In this document: positions 51,937-61,217 of the stretch, piece after piece
Layout of the letters: each line of letters opens with the position of its first letter
Numbering within the stretch: the stretch's first letter is position 1
Assembly (NCBI GenBank): GCA_934255515.1
Contig: CAKQON010000004.1
Coordinates: 3,794 to 67,793 of the forward strand
Reading direction: 5' to 3'
DNA from: an uncultured Sutterella sp.
Lineage (GTDB): Bacteria; Pseudomonadota; Gammaproteobacteria; Burkholderiales; Burkholderiaceae_F
DNA length: 64,000 bases
Program-made: the position numbers and the translations under genes
The notes under the pieces: model-generated
What the model was told of the DNA's origin: nothing
Databases searched by the model: none
The model's input: only the letters and a program-made list of their open reading frames with translations

Positions 51937-53178
51937 ATGCTCCGCGCCCTTTCTCTGTCACTCCTTCTTGCCGCCTCCGCAGGGCTCGTCCTCTGCGCTG
52001 AGGCTGCGCCTGCCGCCTCCGGCTCCGCCGCCACGGCCAAGCAGAAGGAGCGCGCAGAGAATCAGAAGGCGAGCGTCGAAAAGCAGCTCTCCGACATGCA
52101 GAAGCGCCTCTCGGAGCGCGAGGCGGCGAGCGAAACCGCCAACGATGAGCTGAAGAAGGCTGATCAGGCCATTTCGGACGCCAACCGGCGCCTGAGGAGC
52201 CTCAGGGGCGAACGTGAAAAGGTAGAAGCCCGGCTCGCAGAGCTTCGCAGCGACAGCCGGACGGTCGGACGGGACCTCTCGGGCGCGGAGAAGCTTCTTG
52301 AGGACATCGTCCGCGCCCAGTACATTCATTCTCAGCGCCATTCCTGGCAGTCCCTGATCGAAGGCGGCAACCCCAACGAGCTCTCCCGCACGGCGGCGGA
52401 GTTGCGCTACCTTTCCATTGCTCAGGTGCGCGCGGCGGATGCTCTGGAAAAAGAACAGTCCCGCATTGAAACGGTTTCCGAGGAAACGCGCGCACGCCGC
52501 ACTGAACTGCAGCGCATCGCGCGTGAAGAAGAATCCAACCGGCGCGAGCTCCTCTCCGAAAAGCGCGATCGTCAGGAAGCCGTCAAGAAGCTCAGGCGCG
52601 ACATTGAAACCCAGCAGGCGGCAATCGACAAGCTTAAGAAAGACCAGACGCGCCTCGAAAACCTCGTCGCCGACATTGACAAGCGCCTCGAGCGCGAGCG
52701 TGCGGCCGAGGAAGCCGCCAGGCAGCGCGAAGCCGCGCGGCAGGCAAAAGCCAGTGCGAAGCCCGTGGAACCGCTCGCCTCAGGCAATTTCGCACAGCTC
52801 AAGGGCCGTCTTACGAAGCCGGTTACCGGACGCATCGCCGCCACCTTCGGCAGCCGCCGCACAGGGTCGGCCCTCTGGCAGGGACTGCTTTTCCGGGCGC
52901 CGGAAGGCGCGGAAGTTTCCGCCTGCGCCTCCGGCCGCGTCGTTTTCTCCGACTGGCTGCGCGGCTACGGCAACCTCATCATCATCGATCACGGCAACAC
53001 CTACATGTCGGTTTATGCCAATAATGAGTCCATTCTCAGAAATGTCGGCGACCGCGTGAAGGCGGGCGAAACCGTTGCCACCGTCGGTACTTCGGGCGCA
53101 AGCGATGAGCCCGGACTCTACTTTGAAATCCGTTACAAGGGCAAACCCATCAACCCTCAGCCGTGGCTTGCCAAATAA
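51937..53178 (+). CDS. envC: Murein hydrolase activator EnvC
   Basis: 413 residues: signal peptide (LSLSLLLAASAGLVLCAEA), a long coiled coil (about 35-275, rich in K/E/R/Q) and a C-terminal LytM/M23 domain (about 300-413). Zinc ligands of active M23 peptidases are not kept: the first His region reads ALWQGLLF and the HxH motif is GLYFEIRY. This degeneracy is typical of EnvC, which activates amidases AmiA/AmiB at the septum under FtsEX control; ftsE and ftsX lie 4 kb away. Confidence 0.92.
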   Translation: MLRALSLSLLLAASAGLVLCAEAAPAASGSAATAKQKERAENQKASVEKQLSDMQKRLSEREAASETANDELKKADQAISDANRRLRSLRGEREKVEARLAELRSDSRTVGRDLSGAEKLLEDIVRAQYIHSQRHSWQSLIEGGNPNELSRTAAELRYLSIAQVRAADALEKEQSRIETVSEETRARRTELQRIAREEESNRRELLSEKRDRQEAVKKLRRDIETQQAAIDKLKKDQTRLENLVADIDKRLERERAAEEAARQREAARQAKASAKPVEPLASGNFAQLKGRLTKPVTGRIAATFGSRRTGSALWQGLLFRAPEGAEVSACASGRVVFSDWLRGYGNLIIIDHGNTYMSVYANNESILRNVGDRVKAGETVATVGTSGASDEPGLYFEIRYKGKPINPQPWLAK

Positions 53179-53265
53179 GCGAGAATTACCCGGCTGATGG
53201 TCCCCCTGACGCGAACAGCCCGCCCTTCGGAAGCTGCCGCTCAGAAGAAAACAGAAAAATCAAGC

Positions 53266-54780
53266 ATGAAACTTCGTCTTCTTTCCCTTTTCGTTGCCGG
53301 CGCCTGTGCCGGCGTTCTCGCCAGCGTCGGCTTTCAGGCCTATGCAGAGAAAAGCACGGCCGAAGGACTGCCGCTACAGGAAATCCGCCAGTTTACGAGC
53401 GTCTTCAATGCCGTCAAGGACTACTACGTCGACGAAGTAAGCGATAAGGAGCTCCTTGAATTTGCGGTCGAAGGCATGGTGAGCGGTCTCGATCCGCATT
53501 CGAACTTCCTCGACCCCAAGGGGTTCGAGGACATGAATGAAGCCACGCACGGCGCATTCGGCGGCCTCGGCATTGAGGTGACGAAGGATTCTGCCGGCGT
53601 GCGCGTGATCTCTCCCATCGACGACACCCCGGCGGCTCGTGCGGGCATTCGCGCGGGCGACATCATTACCAAAATCGACGGCGAAGCGACGGCGGATCTT
53701 CCGCTCGATGACGCCGTCAAGCTCATGCGCGGCGAACCCAAGACCAAGATTCGCCTTGAGGTAGCACGCAAGGGCGAAATGAAGCCCCTGCAGTTCACGC
53801 TCGAGCGCGCAATGATCAAAACGCAGTCCGTACGCATGAAGGAGCTTGCCGACGGCATCGGCTACATCCGCATTTCGCAGTTCCAGGAACGCACTGCGGA
53901 GGATCTTGCCGAGAACCTCAATAAGCTCGAGAAGTCCGGACACCTCAAGGGCCTCGTGCTCGACCTGCGCAACGACCCGGGCGGACTTCTTCAGGCTGCC
54001 ATCGGCGTCTGCGCGACCTTCCTCCCGGCAAACGCCGACATCGTTTCGACGAAGGGCCGCACGCCGCAGTCCGACTACGTCTTCAAAGCCGTTGAATCCG
54101 ACTACCGTTCCGGCAATGCCGTGAAGGCGCTCGCCGCGCTCACGCCGAAGGCGAAGACCGTTCCGATCGTCGTGCTCATCAATTCGTCCTCCGCCTCCGC
54201 ATCAGAAATCGTTGCGGGCGCCCTCCAGGATCACAAGCGCGCGACGATTCTCGGCGACCGCTCCTTCGGCAAGGGATCCGTGCAGACGATTCTGCCGATG
54301 ACCTTCGGCGATAAGACGGTTGCCGTGAAGCTCACGACCGCACGCTACTACACGCCCTCCGGACGCTCCATTCAGGCGCGCGGCATTGAGCCGGACCTCT
54401 ATGTCGACGACACGCCCAAAGGCAACTATCCGACCTTCCAGGTCCGTGAAGCGGATCTTGCGCATCACCTTGCAAACCAGCAGAAGAACGCCAAGGAAGA
54501 GGACAGCCTTCCCTATGACGACAACGACGCCGTGAAGTCCCCCGACTGGACGTATACCTTCGGCGACGACAAGGACTGGCAGCTTACCCAGGCCCTTAAT
54601 CAGCTCAAGGGCGCCAAGGTCGAGCTCTCCAAATACCGCGGCCAGCCCGTCTCGGTCGTGAAGAAGCTCCGCGAAGCTGAGCGCCAGAAGGAAAAAGCGA
54701 AGGAAGCCCTCGAGAAGAAGGCCGACGCCGCTCAAGCCACTGAAGCCGGCAGGAAGGCAGAAGAAAAGCCTGCCCACTAA
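53266..54780 (+). CDS. Carboxy-terminal processing protease (S41 family)
   Basis: 504 residues: signal peptide (SLFVAGACAGVLASVGFQAYA), PDZ domain (about 95-180, GGLGIEVTKDSAGVRVISPI) and S41 catalytic domain with Ser309 in NSSSASASEIVAGAL and Lys336 in RSFGKGSV. A charged coiled tail (about 460-504) is Lys/Glu/Ala-rich. CtpA-type proteases trim periplasmic proteins such as murein hydrolases. ATG 53266 starts the signal peptide. Adjacency to envC is conserved. Confidence 0.94.
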   Translation: MKLRLLSLFVAGACAGVLASVGFQAYAEKSTAEGLPLQEIRQFTSVFNAVKDYYVDEVSDKELLEFAVEGMVSGLDPHSNFLDPKGFEDMNEATHGAFGGLGIEVTKDSAGVRVISPIDDTPAARAGIRAGDIITKIDGEATADLPLDDAVKLMRGEPKTKIRLEVARKGEMKPLQFTLERAMIKTQSVRMKELADGIGYIRISQFQERTAEDLAENLNKLEKSGHLKGLVLDLRNDPGGLLQAAIGVCATFLPANADIVSTKGRTPQSDYVFKAVESDYRSGNAVKALAALTPKAKTVPIVVLINSSSASASEIVAGALQDHKRATILGDRSFGKGSVQTILPMTFGDKTVAVKLTTARYYTPSGRSIQARGIEPDLYVDDTPKGNYPTFQVREADLAHHLANQQKNAKEEDSLPYDDNDAVKSPDWTYTFGDDKDWQLTQALNQLKGAKVELSKYRGQPVSVVKKLREAERQKEKAKEALEKKADAAQATEAGRKAEEKPAH

Positions 54781-54815
54781 CCTTTCGCCTTTCATCAGAA
54801 AGAGGATTGGCTCTT

Positions 54816-55592
54816 ATGCCCACTACTGACAACGAACGCTTTGACGCGCTTCGGGAGCGCCTTTCGCGCCAGATGCTGATTTCCGGCTTCGGCGAGGAAG
54901 GTCAGAAGAAGATCATCGCCGCCCGCTTTCTCGTCATCGGCGCGGGCGGACTCGGCTCTCCCGCGCTCCTTTATCTCGCTTCGACCGGCGCCTGCCACAT
55001 CACCATCGTCGACCCCGACGAGGTGTCGGAAAGCAATCTCTCGCGCCAGATCCTCCACGAAAGCGCCGCCATCGGCTTGAACAAGGCGCAGAACGCCGCA
55101 CGGGAACTCCGGCGCTGGAATCCTCAGATTGAGCCCAGGGCGATCTCGAAGCGCATGAACAGCGAGGAAGATCTTTCTCCCCTCGTTAAGGAAGCCGACA
55201 TCGTCCTCGACTGCTCGGACAACCTCGCCACGCGGCAGCTCGTCAACCGCGTCTGTCTTGCAGAAAAGAAGCCTCTCGTCTTCGCGGCCGCCGTTAAGAT
55301 GAGCGGACAGGTGACCGTCTTCGACTTCCGGGATCCCGACTCCCCCTGCTATCGGTGCCTCTTTGACGAAGACGATGCCGCCAATGATGAAAAAGCCTCG
55401 ACCTTAGGCGTCTTCTCCGGCCTCACCGGCACGATAGGACTCCTGCAGGCTACGGAAGCGCTCAAGCTTGCCGCGGGCTTCGGCAAACCCCTTGTGCGGC
55501 GGCTCCTCATGGTCGATCTTTTCGGAATGGAAATGACGGAATTGACCTATAAGCGCAGAACAACCTGCCCCTGCTGCGGGAAAGCGCACTAA
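54816..55592 (+). CDS. ThiF/MoeB-type E1-like adenylyltransferase
   Basis: 258 residues: Rossmann/ATP loop LVIGAGGLGSPALLYLASTG, the adenylation Arg in NLSRQILH, zinc-binding CYRC and CPCC pairs, and GVFSGLTGTIGLLQATEALK. It activates the C-terminal Gly-Gly of MoaD or ThiS for sulphur transfer in molybdopterin or thiamine synthesis. No rhodanese domain is fused. Context (envC, ctpA) does not tell which pathway; this three-gene order is common in betaproteobacteria where it is called HesA/MoeB/ThiF. The ATG at 54816 was chosen over a TTG at 54807. Confidence 0.92.
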   Translation: MPTTDNERFDALRERLSRQMLISGFGEEGQKKIIAARFLVIGAGGLGSPALLYLASTGACHITIVDPDEVSESNLSRQILHESAAIGLNKAQNAARELRRWNPQIEPRAISKRMNSEEDLSPLVKEADIVLDCSDNLATRQLVNRVCLAEKKPLVFAAAVKMSGQVTVFDFRDPDSPCYRCLFDEDDAANDEKASTLGVFSGLTGTIGLLQATEALKLAAGFGKPLVRRLLMVDLFGMEMTELTYKRRTTCPCCGKAH

Positions 55593-55604
55593 GCCCACTC
55601 AAGA

Positions 55605-55639
55605 GAAAGGCCGCCCTTCAGACGAAAGGCGGCCTTTTT
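55605..55639 (+). terminator. Intrinsic terminator after the ThiF/MoeB-type gene
   Basis: AAAGGCCGCC (55605-55614) pairs with GGCGGCCTTT (55627-55636) over 10 bp; the T run continues to 55639. It may also serve the convergent sppA more weakly. Confidence 0.92.
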
Positions 55640-55653
55640 TGTCAGATGAATGA

Positions 55654-57462
55654 TCAGATGCCTTCTGGCACTTCAGCCCATGCGAGCACGCGGCGGGACT
55701 TCAGGAGCGCCTCGAGCCGCTGCCACTCAGGCTCTGAAGCCACCGGCAGCAAAAACAGTCTCATGGAAGCGCTCTTCGGGACCATAGCCAGAACCTCTCC
55801 CGAAAGCTTCGCCACAAGCGCCGACATGCCGTCAGGCTCCGCATCAAAGTAGCGAACCGGCGCGTCGTCAGGAAGGTCGGCCAGCTGACGAGCCACCTTG
55901 ACCGCATCAGACAAGTCTCCCAGACTGTCGACAAGCCCGTGCTCGAGCGCCTGAGCGCCCGTCCAGACCCGGCCCTGAGCCACCTTTTCGATTTCTGCCT
56001 CCGTCCTTCCGCGATTATTCGCGGCAAGGGCCTTGAAGCGTTCGTAAACACGTTCAACGCCCGAGCGCAGAATTGCGCTTTCAGCGGCATTGGGACGATG
56101 CAGAGGGGAGCCGAATTCCGCCAGTTCTCCGGTACGGTAGCCGTCCCGGCCGACATCAAATTCAGCAAGCAGTCCTTCCGCATCAGGGATCACCGAGAAG
56201 ACGCCGATCGAGCCGGTAAGCGTCAGGGGATCCGCGATGATGCGCTCTGCGCCGAGGCTGATCCAATAGCCCCCGGAAGCCGCCGTATCGCCCATGCTCG
56301 CGACAACATGGATGCCCCTCGCTCTGACGGACGCAAGCTTCTCGCGAATCGCCTCCGCCGCAATGGCGTCTCCTCCCGGACTCGAGATGCGCAGAACCAG
56401 AGCACGCGTGCCCGGAGTCTTTGCCGCCTGTTCAAGACGATCGCAAAGCTCTTCGGGTGAGATTCCCGAAGCGGCGCCCGAGCTGATCGTGCCTTCGGCG
56501 AAAACGACGGCCACGCCGCTGCCGGAAGCATCCGGAAGATCCGTCGCATTGAGGTAGTCAAGATAATCAATGCGCTTCAGCTTCGTTTTGTCCCCGCCCT
56601 CGGCAAAGCGCTTCGCGAGCTTCTCTTCAAACTCGTCCTCAGTCAGAAGATCCGTGACGAATCCGGAGGTTTTCAGGATCTCTGCCGGATCCTCGCCGTC
56701 GTTAAGCCTGGCGGGAAGCTCCCTGAGATATTTATCCACTGCTCCCGGCATCAGGCCCCGGGCCTTTTCAATATCCCCCGTCAGCCCCTGCCAGGAAGCG
56801 TCCATCCAGCTCTTCTGAGCTTCAAGATTTTCCCTGGAAGGCGCATCGCTCGTAAAGATTTCCGGCGCGCTCTTGAAGGCGCCGGCCTTATAGACGGAGA
56901 CGCCGATGCCGACGTGCTCAAAGAGCTTGCCCCAATAGAGATTTGCTCCTGAAAGCCCCCGCAACATGACGAGTCCCATCGGATGGAGCGATATCTCATC
57001 GGCATGCACCGCCGCAGCATACTGCCCCTGGCTGAAGCTTTCGGACCAGGCATAAACCGGCCTCCCCGTCGCGCTCTTGAAGCGCTCAACGGCATTGCCG
57101 ATCGTTCTTGCGGAAGCAAGACCGATCCGGGTAAGGTCGCCCGTCACGATTTCCACTCCGGCGATATCCGGATCCGCTGCCGCGCGGTCAAGCGCCTCCA
57201 CAACGTCAATCAGCCGGGTCGACTCCGCGCCTTTGCCCGTGAACATTCTCATGTCTGCAGAGATGAGCCTCATGGGGTCCGACTCAACGACGGGCCCGCG
57301 CAGATCGAGCGCCATTACGGTACGGGGACCAATAGCCGGCGCCTCCGGCTCCGACCAGTACCAGAGCGCGGCAGCGAGTATGAGGATTCCGTAAAAGACC
57401 ACATTCAGGACAAGCCTGCGAAGAAAATCGAGGCATCGTCCGATCCAGCGTAAAAGTTGCAT
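55654..57462 (-). CDS. sppA: Signal peptide peptidase SppA, 67K type
   Basis: 602 residues, double-domain SppA. A membrane helix (about 17-36, LVLNVVFYGILILAAALWYW) anchors two ClpP-like halves. The catalytic Lys197 lies in VYKAGAFKSAPE and the Ser396 in MGDTAASGGYW, matching Lys209 and Ser409 of E. coli SppA. It degrades leftover signal peptides in the inner membrane. ATG 57462 was chosen over TTG 57474 because TTGAGAG can then serve as Shine-Dalgarno. It is last of dksA-HAD-sppA. Confidence 0.95.
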   Translation of the reverse strand: MQLLRWIGRCLDFLRRLVLNVVFYGILILAAALWYWSEPEAPAIGPRTVMALDLRGPVVESDPMRLISADMRMFTGKGAESTRLIDVVEALDRAAADPDIAGVEIVTGDLTRIGLASARTIGNAVERFKSATGRPVYAWSESFSQGQYAAAVHADEISLHPMGLVMLRGLSGANLYWGKLFEHVGIGVSVYKAGAFKSAPEIFTSDAPSRENLEAQKSWMDASWQGLTGDIEKARGLMPGAVDKYLRELPARLNDGEDPAEILKTSGFVTDLLTEDEFEEKLAKRFAEGGDKTKLKRIDYLDYLNATDLPDASGSGVAVVFAEGTISSGAASGISPEELCDRLEQAAKTPGTRALVLRISSPGGDAIAAEAIREKLASVRARGIHVVASMGDTAASGGYWISLGAERIIADPLTLTGSIGVFSVIPDAEGLLAEFDVGRDGYRTGELAEFGSPLHRPNAAESAILRSGVERVYERFKALAANNRGRTEAEIEKVAQGRVWTGAQALEHGLVDSLGDLSDAVKVARQLADLPDDAPVRYFDAEPDGMSALVAKLSGEVLAMVPKSASMRLFLLPVASEPEWQRLEALLKSRRVLAWAEVPEGI

Positions 57463-57470
57463 CGTTACTC

Positions 57471-58208
57471 TCAAATGCGCCCAATGCGGCGCAAAAGCTC
57501 TTCAATATCATGAACGACAAGATCGACGGCAGGATGGGCCATCGGCGCATTCCAGGGCATGCGCAGACCGGCATGGCGGCGCCTCATGCCGATGCACCAG
57601 ACGGTCCGCATGCCGGCGAGCTTCGCCGCCCTGAGGTTGAGCAGACTGTCGTCGATCAGAACAGCATCCCGGGGCCTGACGCCGAGCCGTGCCGCAAGCG
57701 CCTTCATCATGGAAACGGAAGGCTTCGGCCGCCAGTCTCCGAAGACCCGCATGTCCGAACTCGTTACTTCAAGATCGAAGAAGCTCCTGAGTCCGATCGC
57801 GGGCAGAATCGCATCAGCATAGTTTCTCGGGCCGTTCGTCATCAGCACGCGTCTGCCGGGAAACTTCGACAAAACGGAGCGCATGGACTTCAGGCCCGCG
57901 AGATAAGGGGCATAGTCAAAATCATGCACTGCAGGCAGAAACACTCTCGGATCCACGCCGTGACAACGCCAGAGGCCGATGAAGGTCGACCCATAGGTGC
58001 GCCAGTAATATTCGCGAAGAAAGTTGGCCTTCTCATCGCAGAACCCCATGCGGCGGATGAGAAAGTCGTTCATGAGATCATGCACCTCATCGAGGATCCC
58101 GGCGGACGATGCAAGGAGCGTATCGTCCATGTCGAAGATCCAGACGCTCGGATGAGAATGCAAAAACGGCACGGTTCCCGGAAAGCCGGGCTCAGTCCGT
58201 GCCGTCAT
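57471..58208 (-). CDS. HAD-superfamily pyrimidine 5'-nucleotidase-like phosphatase
   Basis: 245 residues: motif I WIFDMDDTLLAS, motif II VLMTNGPRNYA, and motif III/IV VLIDDSLLNLRAAKLAGMRT. The cap region (LMNDFLIRRMGFCDEKANFL) resembles the SDT1/pyrimidine 5'-nucleotidase group found near dksA and other genes in betaproteobacteria. The substrate is probably UMP/CMP-like or another small phosphate. ATG 58208 was preferred to 58259 because upstream residues are Arg-rich and unlike the family. It ends nine bases before sppA. Confidence 0.88.
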   Translation of the reverse strand: MTARTEPGFPGTVPFLHSHPSVWIFDMDDTLLASSAGILDEVHDLMNDFLIRRMGFCDEKANFLREYYWRTYGSTFIGLWRCHGVDPRVFLPAVHDFDYAPYLAGLKSMRSVLSKFPGRRVLMTNGPRNYADAILPAIGLRSFFDLEVTSSDMRVFGDWRPKPSVSMMKALAARLGVRPRDAVLIDDSLLNLRAAKLAGMRTVWCIGMRRRHAGLRMPWNAPMAHPAVDLVVHDIEELLRRIGRI

Positions 58209-58261
58209 GCATGGTGCGTAATCTCTGCGGCGTTCTTCAGGGAAACGTCGCGCGCGCACGA

Positions 58262-58681
58262 TCAGTCTCCGTACATCTTCTGCTTGAGCTCGCGGCGCTG
58301 CTGAGCTTCAAGCGAAAGCGTGGCCGTCGGGCGAGCCATCAGACGGGCCACGCCGATCGGATCGCCCGTTTCCTCGCAGTAGCCGTAATCACCGTCATCA
58401 ATTCGCTTGATGGCAGCCTGCACCTTCTTGAGCAGCTTGCGTTCACGGTCGCGGGTGCGCAGCTCAAGCGCATGCTCTTCTTCGATCGTCGCACGGTCCG
58501 CCGGATCCGGAACAACAGTCGTCTCGCGCAGATTGACCGTCGTCTGATCGGCATTCGCGCGAAGCTCGCGCTCCATATCCGAAAGACGGCGACGGAAAAA
58601 CTCAAGCTGCTCGTCGTTCATGTAGTCGTCATCCGACATCTTGAGGATTTCTTCCGCGGTAAGTCCCTTTTTGGTGCCCAT
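58262..58681 (-). CDS. dksA: RNA polymerase-binding transcription factor DksA
   Basis: 139 residues: coiled coil with the acidic tip in VPDPADRATIEEE (Asp59, Asp62), then the zinc-finger-like globular domain GDYGYCEETGDPIGVARLMA. Only one Cys (102) of the four zinc ligands of E. coli DksA is kept, the rest replaced by Thr/Ala/Leu, a form known in many alpha- and betaproteobacteria. It works with ppGpp in the stringent response. AGGAA precedes ATG 58681. It lies downstream of the COG0523 gene, separated by a strong terminator. Confidence 0.96.
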   Translation of the reverse strand: MGTKKGLTAEEILKMSDDDYMNDEQLEFFRRRLSDMERELRANADQTTVNLRETTVVPDPADRATIEEEHALELRTRDRERKLLKKVQAAIKRIDDGDYGYCEETGDPIGVARLMARPTATLSLEAQQRRELKQKMYGD

Positions 58682-58827
58682 GTTCTTATTTCCTGTGAAT
58701 TCAGCCCCGATCCTTCAGGCTTTGTCGTTGAGCCGCCTCGCCGCATTAATTGCGAACATTGGGAAACTTGAATTCAAATCTCCCTGCCTTCGGAATCGGT
58801 TCCTTAGGGTAGGGAAGCGTTATACCG

Positions 58828-58870
58828 AAAAAATCCCGCTTCTGCCACTCGAGAGAAGCGGGATTTTTTT
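58828..58870 (-). terminator. Strong symmetric terminator after the COG0523 gene
   Basis: AAAAAATCCCGCTTCT (58828-58843) pairs perfectly over 16 bp with AGAAGCGGGATTTTTT (58854-58869). Both ends are A/T runs, so it works in either direction; here it ends minus-strand transcription ahead of dksA. Confidence 0.95.
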
Positions 58871-58905
58871 GAGGAAATTCAGTAAATCTTTTTTATTGCT
58901 GAATC

Positions 58906-59901
58906 TCACGCCAGACAGGTGTCAAGACCCTTGCGGATTGCCTCTTCCGGAAGGTTGCGCCCGATGAAGACAAGCTTCGAGAAAGGCTTGCGGTCGCCCC
59001 AGGGCCCGAGAACGTCTGAAACGGCAAGCATGTGCACGCCCTGGAAGACAACCCTGCGATCGACGTCCTTGAAGTAAAGAATGCCCTTGTAGCGCAGCAT
59101 GTCCGGTCCGTAAACGCTCGTGAGCGACATGATGTAGCGCTCGAGCTTCATCGGGTCGAAAGGCTTTTCGGAGTCGTAGACAAAGGTATGAATGTCGTCA
59201 TTGTGATGATGGTGATGATGGTCGTCCACAAAGAAATTGGGATCCACATCGAGCACATCATTCATGTTGAAGCCCGCGATGTTGAGGACGACATCAACCG
59301 GGCAGTTGCCCATGTCGACGCGGCGGATGGGTGCGCGGGCATTCATGCTGCGAAGACGCGCCTCAAAGGCCTCGAGTTCCTCAGGAGTCGCGAGATCGCA
59401 CTTCGAGACGAGAATGCGGTCGGCAAAGCCCACCTGATCGCGGGCGTTGGCTTCCTCGTCGAGCGTCTTCGCGCCGTATTTGGCATCCACCACCGTGACG
59501 ATGCCGTCCAGACGGAAGAACGGGGCCACAGCGTCATCCATGAAGAAGGTCTGGGCAACGGGGCCGGGATTCGCCACGCCGGAGGTTTCGAGCACGACGT
59601 AGTCGAAATCGATCTCGCCGCGCTCGCGCTTCAGGCGCAGATTGGTGAGCACGCGCGAGAGATCGCCTCTGATCGTGCAACAAACGCAGCCGTTGTTCAT
59701 GCTGACGATCTGCTCCTTCTGTTCGGTCACGATGAGATCGTTGTCGATATTTTCCGTACCGAACTCGTTTTCAATGATCGCGATCTTGAACTGATGATTT
59801 TCCTTGAGAATCCTATTGAGCAGCGTCGTTTTCCCAGCGCCGAGGAAACCCGTCAGAATGGTTACCGGGATTTCCGGTTCCTGTGGTTCTTCAACAACCA
59901 T
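58906..59901 (-). CDS. COG0523 (CobW/ZNG1-type) metal-chaperone GTPase
   Basis: 331 residues: Walker A GFLGAGKTT (about 18-26), the metal motif GCVCC (Cys72, Cys74, Cys75), ETSGVANPGPVAQTF, the G4 motif SKCD, and a run of six His (about 228-234) flanked by Asp/Asn, then the CobW C-terminal domain. Such proteins deliver zinc or another metal to client enzymes under metal shortage. It is adjacent to dksA, a pairing reported in many proteobacteria in connection with zinc. The His-rich loop suggests metal storage or sensing. Confidence 0.93.
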   Translation of the reverse strand: MVVEEPQEPEIPVTILTGFLGAGKTTLLNRILKENHQFKIAIIENEFGTENIDNDLIVTEQKEQIVSMNNGCVCCTIRGDLSRVLTNLRLKRERGEIDFDYVVLETSGVANPGPVAQTFFMDDAVAPFFRLDGIVTVVDAKYGAKTLDEEANARDQVGFADRILVSKCDLATPEELEAFEARLRSMNARAPIRRVDMGNCPVDVVLNIAGFNMNDVLDVDPNFFVDDHHHHHHNDDIHTFVYDSEKPFDPMKLERYIMSLTSVYGPDMLRYKGILYFKDVDRRVVFQGVHMLAVSDVLGPWGDRKPFSKLVFIGRNLPEEAIRKGLDTCLA

Positions 59902-59928
59902 TTTCCTTATCCTCCAATGCCCTTAATG

Positions 59929-59963
59929 GAAAAAGGAGCGTGCTTCCTTTCCTCGCACGCTCC
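59929..59963 (-). terminator. Terminator of the lpxL-dapF-rlmI group (minus strand)
   Basis: GGAGCGTGC (59935-59943) and GCACGCTCC (59955-59963) form a perfect 9-bp stem. Read on the minus strand it is followed by TTTTTCC. It lies between rlmI and the COG0523 gene. Confidence 0.85.
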
Positions 59964-59983
59964 TCCTTCAGCTCAGGGACTTG

Positions 59984-61189
59984 TCAGGGCCGCACCGCGA
60001 GGCGCATGCCCTTCAGATATTCGCCTTCCGGACAAGTCATCAAAAGCGGATGATCCGCTCCCGCACCGAAACGCCCGGTCGCCCAGACATTGAGTCCGGA
60101 GTCAATCACTGCGCCGGCAACAATCTTCTGGAAAAGATCCACGTCGATTGCCCCGGAGCAGGAGAACGTAAAGAGTTCGCCGCCCGGCTGCAGGAGCCTC
60201 AGCCCGTTGAGGTTGATATCCTTGTAAGCCCTGGCCGCGCGTTCCACATGATAGTGGCTGGATGCGAACTTGGGCGGATCAAGAATCACGAGATCGAAGT
60301 GCTCGCCCGCGTCGCGAAGCCGCCTGAGGCAGGAAAAGACATCCTCGCACACCCATTCGGCCTTGCCGGCAAAGCCGTTGCGCGCAGCGTTGGCCTTCGC
60401 CATCTCAAGCGCCTCTTCAGAAGAGTCGACGGAAACGACTTCCTCGGCGCCGCCCTTGAGGAGCGCGAGCGAGAAGCCGCCCGTGTAGCAGAAGCAGTTG
60501 AGCGCGCGCATGCCGCGCCCGTGAATTCTGCGGAACTCTTCGGCGGCGGCCTGAGCCGCCAGACGGCTCTCGCGCTGATCGATGTAGAAGCCCGTCTTAT
60601 GCCCGATGCGGCAGTCAACGCCGTAGCGCACGCCGTCTTCGACCACTTCAATCGCTTCGGGCGGATTCTCGCCCGCAAGGAGCTCGGAACGGACTTCAAG
60701 TCCTTCGCGCCGGCGCGTAGCCGCATCGGAACGGTCATAGATGCCGCGGGCACCCGTAGCCTCCATCAGAAGGCGTCCCAGAAGCGGACGATAGGTTTCA
60801 ACGCCGGCTGACTGGAACTGCGTCACCAGCCAGTCGCCGTACTGGTCGACGATGAGGCCGGGGAGCCCGTCCGCTTCACCGAAAATCAGACGAATGGCGT
60901 TCGTGCGGCTCCTGAGCGGCTCGCGAAAGAGAATGGCTTCCCTGACCTTGCGCTCAAACCACGCGTCATCAATGACTGCGTCCTCGCGATAGGACCAGCA
61001 GCGCGCTCTCAGCGTGGAGGCCGGCGAATATGCAGCCCAGGCGAGAAAACGCCCGTCCCGCGAAAGGACGCGCACCGTGTCGCCCGCCATGGGCTTGCCG
61101 ACCACACGCTCAACCGCGGTGTCGTATACCCAGGGGTGCCGACGAAGAAGGGACTTTTCCTTGCCCTTTTTCAGAATAAGGTCTGACAT
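59984..61189 (-). CDS. rlmI: 23S rRNA (cytosine1962-C5)-methyltransferase RlmI
   Basis: 401 residues: N-terminal PUA domain (about 1-75, LRRHPWVYDTAVERVVGKPM), central EEHEE-like segment and SAM-dependent methyltransferase domain with LNCFCYTGGFSLALLKGGAE and the catalytic DPPKF (VILDPPKFASS). It modifies C1962 of 23S rRNA. ATG 61189 (MSDLILKKGKEKSLLRRHP) fits the family; the frame to 61261 adds unlike residues. dapF ends 28 nt upstream. Confidence 0.94.
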   Translation of the reverse strand: MSDLILKKGKEKSLLRRHPWVYDTAVERVVGKPMAGDTVRVLSRDGRFLAWAAYSPASTLRARCWSYREDAVIDDAWFERKVREAILFREPLRSRTNAIRLIFGEADGLPGLIVDQYGDWLVTQFQSAGVETYRPLLGRLLMEATGARGIYDRSDAATRRREGLEVRSELLAGENPPEAIEVVEDGVRYGVDCRIGHKTGFYIDQRESRLAAQAAAEEFRRIHGRGMRALNCFCYTGGFSLALLKGGAEEVVSVDSSEEALEMAKANAARNGFAGKAEWVCEDVFSCLRRLRDAGEHFDLVILDPPKFASSHYHVERAARAYKDINLNGLRLLQPGGELFTFSCSGAIDVDLFQKIVAGAVIDSGLNVWATGRFGAGADHPLLMTCPEGEYLKGMRLAVRP

Positions 61190-61217
61190 TTCTAAATTTC
61201 CAGATTCAATCGCCAAA

